Part shown: one piece after another, positions 1 to 5,385 of the stretch | Layout: each line of letters opens with the position of its first letter | Position numbering within the stretch: the first letter of the stretch is position 1 | Source of the DNA: CAZFPA01 sp964520975 | Lineage (GTDB): Bacteria; Bacillota; Negativicutes; Selenomonadales; Selenomonadaceae | Assembly: GCA_964520975.1 (NCBI GenBank) | Contig: CAZFPA010000099.1 | Location: 1-6,230 of the forward strand | Reading direction: 5' to 3' | DNA length: 6,230 bases | Made by a program: the position numbers and the translations under genes | Notes under the pieces: model-generated | The model's database searches: none | What the model was told of the DNA's origin: nothing | Seen by the model: only the letters and a program-made list of their open reading frames with translations

Positions 1-143
1 AAGAACGCGCGAAACTGCTTGACCGCATACAGTCGGGAGGTCTGGCTGAATTCAAGGCGCAGGAAAGAGCGGCGGAAACGCCCCTAAAACGCAGAGAAAA
101 AGACGAATTTACGAAAAAAATGGAGGGCGAACCGTGGCTTTGA
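1..143 (+). CDS. 3' end of an unidentified phage gene (partial)
   Basis: The frame with full codons from position 3 is open to a TGA at 141-143; the other two forward frames hit stops early (TGA at 20-22 and TAA at 85-87). The 46 visible codons give a very charged, helix-prone C-terminus rich in Lys, Arg and Glu, ending in EGEPWL. No catalytic motif can be seen. The stop overlaps the next gene's GTG start by 10 bp, and the next gene's ribosome binding site lies inside this one, so the two are probably translationally coupled. The position just upstream of the portal is where a terminase subunit or a small packaging accessory gene often sits, but the visible part does not identify it. Confidence 0.65.
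   Translation, partial: ERAKLLDRIQSGGLAEFKAQERAAETPLKRREKDEFTKKMEGEPWL
122..127 (+). promoter_or_regulatory. Ribosome binding site that fixes a GTG start
   Basis: GGAGGG lies 6 nt before the GTG at 134. It is one of the best Shine-Dalgarno matches in the window and supports initiation at this non-ATG codon. The next in-frame candidates downstream have nothing comparable. Confidence 0.75.
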
Positions 144-463
144 AGCTTTATTACGGCGGATTTGGAGACTCTTTTGTGTTCACCGTTGCGGAAAACGAAG
201 CATCGGCAATTACCAAAATCGGAGAAAAAATAAACGCTCCGTTTCTGCCGATTACGGCACAGGAAATATCCGAAGTTGACGGACTTAGAATAAGCTTTTG
301 CGGCTGTGATGTCAAAACCGAAGCTCCGGTTTCAGAAACGCCGCAGGAAACTGAAACAATTGACGAAGTTTCGCTTCGGCATTGCAAAAAGTGCGACTTT
401 ACCTGCGAAACGCAGGGGGAGCTTTTGCGGCATTATCGTGAAATTCATCCGAAGGGAGATTAA
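134..463 (+). CDS. Small phage protein with a C-terminal C2H2 zinc finger
   Basis: This 109-aa protein starts with GTG behind GGAGGG. Residues 84-105 match the classical C2H2 finger: C84-x2-C87, a hydrophobic-class residue (C91) after three residues, L97, then H100-x4-H105, followed by a Pro. The finger should bind one zinc ion and could contact nucleic acid or a protein. Residues 1-58 look like a compact alpha/beta segment containing CGC at 56-58, and residues 61-80 form an acidic Thr/Glu/Pro linker. The gene sits between the upstream partial gene and the portal, with 2 bp between its stop and the portal ATG, so it belongs to the late head operon. Its role is unknown: a packaging accessory factor or a regulator of host or phage transcription are both possible. 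The finger assignment rests on the residues seen; the function is a guess. Confidence 0.85.
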   Translation: MALKLYYGGFGDSFVFTVAENEASAITKIGEKINAPFLPITAQEISEVDGLRISFCGCDVKTEAPVSETPQETETIDEVSLRHCKKCDFTCETQGELLRHYREIHPKGD

Positions 464-465
464 GG

Positions 466-2358
466 ATGGACGAACAGAAGATTGTAAATGAGCAGGACTT
501 GACCGGTTTTGTCGAGAAACAGCTTCAAAAGTGCAAACGAGACGCTTATGAGCTGCAAGCATATCAAAACATTTCGTATTTTCTTGGCAAGCAGTGGATT
601 AAAGCCGACAGGACCACAAACAGGCTTATTGAGCCGATTGCCGAGCCGTGGCAGGTGCGTTTTGTGGCAAACAAAATTCAGCCCATCGTCCGCACAGAGC
701 TTGCCAAAATGACAAAAAACAAGTTTGTGATGTACGTCAATCCCGCAACGACCGACAACAACGACATTCGCGCCGCGAGAGTGGCCGAAAAGGTGGTTGA
801 GTGGGCCGAATATGAACTCGGTTTACAGGAGCTTGACCGTGACAACTGCTTGTGGGGGCTTTGCACCGGCATTTCGTTTGTAAAGCCGTACTGGAACCCA
901 AACAAGGGCAGACAGTTTACAGACCTTGAAGGAAACCTCATGCACGAGGGCGACATTGACTGCTGCATTGTGCCGTTCTTTGAGTTGAAATTCGATACTT
1001 CCTGTTCCTCATGGGATGATGTCACATGGGTGTGCCACGACAAGGTGCGCACAGTCGAGTACATAAAAGACACATACGGCATTGAAGTGCAGCCGGAGCA
1101 AGGGCTTACCGCTTCAAACCTGTACGAAGCGAAAATACTGACACTCGCGACGGCGGGAAACGGCATTGCATATCAAAAGCTGGAAAATTCGGCAGTGATA
1201 CATGAATATTGGGAACTTCCAACCGCGAAATTTCCGAATGGCCGCAGGATAACGACTTGCGGTGACAAGGTGCTTCTTTACGAAGAAGACATTGGCTTTG
1301 GAGAACAGGACGATACAAAGCGCGAACTCCCGTTTTTCCCGTTTATGCACATCAAGGTTCCCGGCAGACTCATGCCGACCTGCCTGTGCGAGCAATTGAT
1401 ACCCATTCAGCGCGAGTATAACAAGTGCCGCTCACAGATTATTGAAAACAAAAACCTTGTTGGCAATCCGATTTTGATTGCCCCGCGCGGATGCCTTGAC
1501 GAAGAACCGACCAATGAGCCGGGGCAGTTTATCGAGTATAACCCGATAGGCAAACCCGAATACTTGCAGCCTCCGCAGCTCGGCACGGAGATATACCAGA
1601 ACATCGATATTCTCAATGCGGAGTTTGAATTTGTATCTGGACAGCACGAAACGTCACACGGCACTACACCCACAGGCGTTACATCTGGAACGGCAATCGG
1701 GTATTTGCAGGAGCAGGATGACACGAAACTTGGACCGTCCATAGCGAACTTCATCTCATGCAAGCAGAAGTATATGCGGTATCTGCTGAAAATGGTTCAG
1801 AAAATGTACGACCTTGAGCGCACGGTGAGAATAGCGGGAGACAACCAGAAGGTCGAAACGCTCCACTTTAAAGGTTCTGACCTGACATCTATCGATGTTC
1901 GCGTCAACGAAAGCACGATGTACCAGACGAGCAAGGCGGCTATGCAGGACTATGTAATCAAGATGGTACAGTATGGCTTGCTCCTGCCGACAAACGAGCG
2001 CGACAGACAGCTCATTATGAAAACGCTTGAGTTCGGCATTATGGATGATGTTTACAGCGAATTTGAGCAAGACACATCGCAGGCGCAGACAGAAAACGAC
2101 AAATTCCAAAACGGAGATGTTTCTCCAGATGTAAGAGACTTCTACAACCACGAAGCTCACGTCAAGGAACACAACAAATTCCGAAAGAGCGAAACGTACA
2201 TGCAGCTTCCGGACGAGCTAAAGGCGTACGTAGATGCTCACGTCGCACAGCACATGGAGTTCTACACTCAGCAGATTTTAGGCGATATGCAGGCGCAACA
2301 GCCACAAGCGGAAACACAGCCTCCGGCTGTTTCTGATACTCCAACGTCACAGGGATAA
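466..2358 (+). CDS. Phage portal protein (P22-like type)
   Basis: Portal proteins form a ring, normally of 12 subunits, at one vertex of the capsid. DNA enters through it and the tail attaches to it. The 630-aa length is well above many HK97-type portals and below the roughly 725 aa of P22 gp1. Recognisable parts are an N-terminal helical region (residues 1-90), a wing region rich in Trp and Cys (about 115-200), a helical stretch with QREYNKCRSQIIENKN (about 315-331) that fits the stem/clip region, and the strongly portal-like segment at 389-411 (FVSGQHETSHG, then TGVTSGTAI) followed by a long helix. The C-terminal part carries histidines 562, 565, 569, 592 and 596 and ends in a Gln/Pro-rich tail. 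The ATG has AAGGGAG 7 nt upstream, inside the end of the previous gene. The portal call is confident from overall sequence style and gene order; the P22-like subfamily is less certain. Confidence 0.92.
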   Translation: MDEQKIVNEQDLTGFVEKQLQKCKRDAYELQAYQNISYFLGKQWIKADRTTNRLIEPIAEPWQVRFVANKIQPIVRTELAKMTKNKFVMYVNPATTDNNDIRAARVAEKVVEWAEYELGLQELDRDNCLWGLCTGISFVKPYWNPNKGRQFTDLEGNLMHEGDIDCCIVPFFELKFDTSCSSWDDVTWVCHDKVRTVEYIKDTYGIEVQPEQGLTASNLYEAKILTLATAGNGIAYQKLENSAVIHEYWELPTAKFPNGRRITTCGDKVLLYEEDIGFGEQDDTKRELPFFPFMHIKVPGRLMPTCLCEQLIPIQREYNKCRSQIIENKNLVGNPILIAPRGCLDEEPTNEPGQFIEYNPIGKPEYLQPPQLGTEIYQNIDILNAEFEFVSGQHETSHGTTPTGVTSGTAIGYLQEQDDTKLGPSIANFISCKQKYMRYLLKMVQKMYDLERTVRIAGDNQKVETLHFKGSDLTSIDVRVNESTMYQTSKAAMQDYVIKMVQYGLLLPTNERDRQLIMKTLEFGIMDDVYSEFEQDTSQAQTENDKFQNGDVSPDVRDFYNHEAHVKEHNKFRKSETYMQLPDELKAYVDAHVAQHMEFYTQQILGDMQAQQPQAETQPPAVSDTPTSQG

Positions 2359-2415
2359 ACACAAAACATGGGCTGCTAATAACTCGAAGTCGCCCAACGA
2401 GAAAGGATTTATAGC
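2359..2415 (+). other. Portal-scaffold intergenic gap with weak hairpin
   Basis: This 57-bp gap is one of only two of appreciable size between genes here. It ends with AGAAAGGA (2400-2407), a good ribosome binding site 8 nt before the scaffold ATG. Upstream, TGGGC (2369-2373) and GCCCA (2392-2396) can form a 5-bp stem around an 18-nt loop, and the loop could hold a further 3-bp stem. No U-tract follows and no convincing promoter hexamers are visible. The 10-mer GGCTGCTAAT at 2371-2380 occurs again at 2442-2451 inside the scaffold gene. Confidence 0.4.
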
Positions 2416-3180
2416 ATGGACGAAATGACCACAGAAACCTCGGCTGCTAATGCTGATGCAGTTATCGATGCTGCACCAGAGGGAACCGCCACCCCGACAG
2501 ACACGGCATCTACCGAAACCACTACGATTGAAACCCCGGTTGACGCTCCGCAGGAAACGGACACGCAGGCTTTTGCACATCGGCTCAAGGAGAAAACAGC
2601 CGAAGCCGAAAAAGCGGCGTTTGACAAAGTAAACGCCGTTATTGCAAAGCTCGGCGGCGTCACGCCAGAGGGAACGCCGATAGAGACATTTGAGGATTTG
2701 CAGCGAACGCTTGACTATCAGGAGATGCAAGCAAAAGCGGCTGAACAGAACGTGCCAGTTGAGCTTTATTCGAGACTTACGCAAGCGGAGCAGGACGCTC
2801 TGGAAGCAAAGACTATGCTTTCGGAGTATCAGCGCAAAGATGCACTTGCAAAAGAAGCGGAAACGCTCACGGCTGACCCTAAATGGGGGACGTTCTACAA
2901 GGCGCATGAAGCGGACATCAAAGCTGCGGCAGACCAGTTCAAGTGCGACCTCGGAACCGCAAAATTGATTGTCTATGACAACATCGGACCCGAACAAGTT
3001 GACGAGGCGGCGATTGCAAACAAAGCAATTCAAGAATTTGTTGAGGGGAAACGTACATCGTACAAGCCGGTAGAGGGAAGCGGCGCAACGCCTACACAAG
3101 TAGTGGCTGCGCCTAAGACATGGGCAGACGCAAGAGAGGGTTCAAAAGCAATCCTCCGCGCTCTGCGCGAACAAACATAA
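2416..3180 (+). CDS. Capsid assembly scaffolding protein
   Basis: Scaffolding proteins fill the procapsid, direct coat protein to close with the right curvature, and then leave. This 254-aa protein has the expected form. It has an acidic, low-complexity Ala/Thr/Glu/Pro N-terminus (1-48), a helical and probably coiled-coil middle rich in Ala, Glu, Gln and Lys (about 50-210), a short Gly/Pro/Thr linker, and a terminal amphipathic helix with basic residues (about 235-254). In P22-type scaffolds a C-terminal helical element binds coat protein, so this helix is the likely coat contact. No protease motif is seen. The first ATG is chosen because AGAAAGGA is 8 nt away; the next in-frame Met is three codons later and too far from that site. 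The gene is directly followed by the coat gene, as is usual for scaffolds. Function is inferred from composition and position, since scaffolds are poorly conserved. Confidence 0.82.
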   Translation: MDEMTTETSAANADAVIDAAPEGTATPTDTASTETTTIETPVDAPQETDTQAFAHRLKEKTAEAEKAAFDKVNAVIAKLGGVTPEGTPIETFEDLQRTLDYQEMQAKAAEQNVPVELYSRLTQAEQDALEAKTMLSEYQRKDALAKEAETLTADPKWGTFYKAHEADIKAAADQFKCDLGTAKLIVYDNIGPEQVDEAAIANKAIQEFVEGKRTSYKPVEGSGATPTQVVAAPKTWADAREGSKAILRALREQT

Positions 3181-3193
3181 GGAGTGAAATATA

Positions 3194-4393
3194 ATGGCAG
3201 GTTCTACACTTTCTACATTTGACGCGATTCTGAAAACACAGTATCTCGGCCCCATCCGCGAACAGCTCAACAGTTCTTCCGTTCTGTATTCCAGACTGGA
3301 AAAGAACGAGGACTCCGTTGTCGGTAAAAACTTCACCATTCCCCTGCACTACGGTCGCAACGAGGGCGTTGGCGCGAGAGCTGAGGGCGGTACGCTTCCG
3401 GCTGCTGGCAGTCAGGCATACAAGGAATGTATCGTGCCGATGCGCTACCAGTACGGCCGCATTCAGATTACCGGCCCCACCATCAAGGCGGCAAGAACGA
3501 ACGAGGGCGCGTTCCTTCGTGCTGTCGATTCCGAAATGCGCGGTCTTGAGAGGGACATGAAATCTTCTATGAACCGTCAGGCGTTCGGTGACGGCACGGG
3601 TGCGCTTGCAGTTTGCGCGTCTGCGTCGAGTGCCACAGCGATTACGGTTGACAGCACGGCAAAGCTCCGCGTCGGTATGCCGGTTGACATTCTCGTTACG
3701 GCTACTGGCGCAACTACGGCGGGCGTTGTCGGCGATACTGTTGCAAGCATCACCAGTTCTACCGTGTTTACGCTGACAACTGGCGTTGCAACTTACGGTT
3801 CTATCGGCAACACCTATTCCGTTTACGTTGCGGGTTCTCGCGCAAAGGAAATGATGGGTCTTGCGGGCATCGTTTCTGCGACTTCCACGCTGCAGGGCCT
3901 TGATGTTGCCAATTATCCGTGGTGGAAGGCAACCGTGCTTGCAAACGGCGGCACGAACCGCGCAATCTCCGACACGCTGCTCCAGACGGCGATTGATACC
4001 CTTGAAGCCAATTCGAGCGGCATGTGCACGGCGATGTACACGTCTTTCGGCGTGCGTCGTGCGTATCAGGCGCTCCTGACCGCGACCAAACAGCTTGTGA
4101 ACACACAGAAGCTTCAGGGCGGTTATGAAGCGATTAACTACCTCGGCGGCTCTCATGGCGTTATTCCGATGATTGCTGACAAGGACGCTCCCGCAAACAA
4201 GATTTTCATTGTTGACGAGGACGAGCTGGCAATCTATCGTCTGGCGGACTTCGACTGGATGCAGGAGGACGGCTCTGTTTTGTCCCGCGTTTCCGGCGTT
4301 GACGCTTATGAGGCCGTGCTGTATGTCTATCAGGAGCTTGGAACGTCGATGCGTAACGCACACGTTCTGCTTTCGGACATCACGGAAGCATAA
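3194..4393 (+). CDS. Major capsid protein (HK97 fold)
   Basis: This 399-aa protein builds the icosahedral shell. The N-terminal arm (1-35) is followed by a stretch fitting the extended E-loop (about 36-75, with KNFTIPLHYGRNEGVG). Next come a beta segment and the long spine-like helix (about 100-135, with TNEGAFLRAVDSEMRGLERD). Residues about 148-213 are Gly/Thr/Val-rich beta sequence containing LRVGMPVDILV and look like an inserted domain. The chain then returns to helical and beta A-domain sequence, with DFDWMQEDGSVLSRVSGVDA near the end. AAGGAG (3179-3184) overlaps the scaffold stop and lies 9 nt before the ATG. Codon choice is the most biased here: all 21 isoleucines use ATT or ATC, fitting very high expression. 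No protease is encoded between portal and coat, and the N-terminus has no long delta-domain, so uncleaved assembly with a separate scaffold is likely. Confidence 0.93.
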   Translation: MAGSTLSTFDAILKTQYLGPIREQLNSSSVLYSRLEKNEDSVVGKNFTIPLHYGRNEGVGARAEGGTLPAAGSQAYKECIVPMRYQYGRIQITGPTIKAARTNEGAFLRAVDSEMRGLERDMKSSMNRQAFGDGTGALAVCASASSATAITVDSTAKLRVGMPVDILVTATGATTAGVVGDTVASITSSTVFTLTTGVATYGSIGNTYSVYVAGSRAKEMMGLAGIVSATSTLQGLDVANYPWWKATVLANGGTNRAISDTLLQTAIDTLEANSSGMCTAMYTSFGVRRAYQALLTATKQLVNTQKLQGGYEAINYLGGSHGVIPMIADKDAPANKIFIVDEDELAIYRLADFDWMQEDGSVLSRVSGVDAYEAVLYVYQELGTSMRNAHVLLSDITEA

Positions 4394-4406
4394 GCACAAC
4401 TCAACA

Positions 4407-4430
4407 GGGGGCGGCTTCATAACCGCCCCC
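4407..4430 (+). terminator. GC-rich hairpin after the capsid gene, no U-tract
   Basis: GGGGGCGG (4407-4414) and CCGCCCCC (4423-4430) pair perfectly over 8 bp, all G-C, around the 8-nt loop CTTCATAA. It starts 13 nt after the capsid stop. The sequence after the stem is ATTCCATG, so the run of T expected of an intrinsic terminator is missing. It may act as a partial terminator or attenuator, or as a 3'-end barrier protecting capsid mRNA from exonucleases. Full termination seems unlikely because the next genes are needed for the same virion and no promoter is visible before them. Confidence 0.6.
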
Positions 4431-4438
4431 ATTCCATG

Positions 4439-4445
4439 AAGGTGG
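4439..4445 (+). promoter_or_regulatory. Ribosome binding site for the 117-aa gene
   Basis: AAGGTGG is one mismatch from AAGGAGG and ends 4 nt before the ATG at 4450, or about 7 nt if only AAGG is counted as the core. It selects 4450 over the out-of-frame ATGs at 4436 and 4446, both of which run into early stops. Confidence 0.6.
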
Positions 4446-4449
4446 ATGC

Positions 4450-4803
4450 ATGAGAATAGAAACGAAGTTTTTCGGCATAGACAAAAACGGGGCGAATTGC
4501 GATGAAATTCGTCCGATACTGCAAAGCATAGACCCTTTATTTGAGATTGAATTCAATTATGATACAGAATCATACATTATATATTTCAACGGCGGCTTTT
4601 TCCAGTCAACCAAATACGACGAATTCACAAGGGAAACAATAGAACGCATAGGCGAGGTTTATTACATAAACACGCACGGCGACATTCTGAAAGAAGTCGA
4701 AACAAACAACGAAAAAATAGACAAGTCCAAAGAGCGAGAGCGCGACGATATGGTGCATGAACTTGCAAAGGACATGAAAAAGGCAATACTAAAGGATTTT
4801 TAA
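4450..4803 (+). CDS. Uncharacterised 117-aa phage head-region protein
   Basis: I cannot assign a family. Residues 1-80 look like a small alpha/beta domain with aromatic-rich strands (FEIEFNY, YIIYFNGGFFQS) and an HGD at about 76-78. Residues 80-117 are a very charged, probably helical tail rich in Lys and Glu. No signal peptide, membrane segment or catalytic motif is visible. It lies between the capsid gene and the head-tail adaptor, where phages often encode head decoration, head completion or minor assembly proteins, so a virion-related role is plausible but unproven. Codon use differs sharply from the capsid gene: 10 of 14 isoleucines use ATA, which fits lower expression or separate acquisition. 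The stop is followed closely by the next gene, whose ribosome binding site overlaps it. Confidence 0.85.
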   Translation: MRIETKFFGIDKNGANCDEIRPILQSIDPLFEIEFNYDTESYIIYFNGGFFQSTKYDEFTRETIERIGEVYYINTHGDILKEVETNNEKIDKSKERERDDMVHELAKDMKKAILKDF

Positions 4804-4815
4804 GGCGGTGAGTTA

Positions 4816-5385
4816 ATGGCAATCACTCTGCAAACGATGATAACTGAAACGGCGGACTACATAAAGGCTGACACTGACGATGATGATTTCTCTGCTGTCG
4901 AGACAAGACTAATATCGGCAATCAATGAAGCGAAAAACATCATAGCGCAGCGTACAAGGCTCACCACAAGCGAGAACGTGACGCTTGATGCCAATTCCTG
5001 CTTTGACGTGTCGACGCTCACAAAGCCGTTCTGGGGGCTTGTAAGCGTTAAATACTCGGACGGCAATGTTTACACAAGCGAACAGAATGGGCTGATATGG
5101 TGTAATACCTCCCCGCTTGAAACTGTCGCCGTTGAATATGAGTACATTCCGGCAGATATGACAGCGGTCACGGACGCTTATCCGTTTCCCGCTTCCGTAT
5201 CGTGGAGACTGTTATGCTACTTCGCGGCGGCTCGGTATTATGAGATAAAAGGGACTTCAACGTCGCTGAACAAAATGCGTTACTGGCAGAACGAATTTGA
5301 AACGGGCGTAAACGCTTTAAAGGGCGGCAGCAAGATGGCGCGGCGCAGAATAAAGGCGACGTACAATTATGGTGATTGCGAATGA
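4816..5385 (+). CDS. Head-tail adaptor (T7 gp11-like / connector type)
   Basis: Adaptors form a ring beneath the portal and link it to the tail. This 189-aa protein has the usual layout. There is an N-terminal helical part (about 4-48, with the acidic run DDDD at 21-24), then a central beta region (about 52-115, with FWGLVSVKYSDGNVY and TVAVEYEYIP). A helical block (about 125-168) contains SWRLLCYFAAARYYEIKG, and the tail is basic (MARRRIK). Its size is close to T7 gp11 (196 aa), and like that gene it directly precedes a large beta-rich tail gene. AAGGCGGTG (4802-4810) overlaps the previous stop and gives normal spacing to the ATG. The end overlaps the next start as ATGA, implying translational coupling. 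The adaptor role is fairly secure from topology and context. The choice between a T7 gp11-like and a siphophage gp6/gp15-like adaptor is not settled by eye. Confidence 0.75.
   Translation: MAITLQTMITETADYIKADTDDDDFSAVETRLISAINEAKNIIAQRTRLTTSENVTLDANSCFDVSTLTKPFWGLVSVKYSDGNVYTSEQNGLIWCNTSPLETVAVEYEYIPADMTAVTDAYPFPASVSWRLLCYFAAARYYEIKGTSTSLNKMRYWQNEFETGVNALKGGSKMARRRIKATYNYGDCE

Noticed and set aside
306..491. 61-codon + strand frame overlapping the zinc-finger gene and portal start
   Set aside because: Lys/Arg-rich shadow frame; the zinc finger in the other frame is far better supported.
678..1166. 162-codon open frame on the - strand inside the portal gene
   Set aside because: Ser-rich shadow frame against the conserved portal, with no supporting motif.
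2347..3099. 250-codon open frame on the - strand opposite the scaffold gene
   Set aside because: It has a shadow-like composition full of Cys, Arg and Phe, and lies wholly against a well-supported gene with a good ribosome binding site.
4407..4430. Classical intrinsic terminator ending the operon
   Set aside because: There is no U-tract after the stem, and essential connector genes follow at once without a visible promoter. It is kept as a terminator-like hairpin only.
3113..4432. 439-codon open frame on the - strand opposite the capsid gene
   Set aside because: It is rich in Arg, Cys and His with no domain-like pattern, and its opening is explained by the strong codon bias of the capsid gene on the other strand. 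It also runs through the hairpin at 4407-4430.
4436..4453. Five-codon mini-frame whose TGA overlaps the ATG at 4450 as ATGA
   Set aside because: It resembles a coupling leader, but only the C-rich hairpin arm and ATTCC precede it and there is no ribosome binding site, so it is most likely chance.
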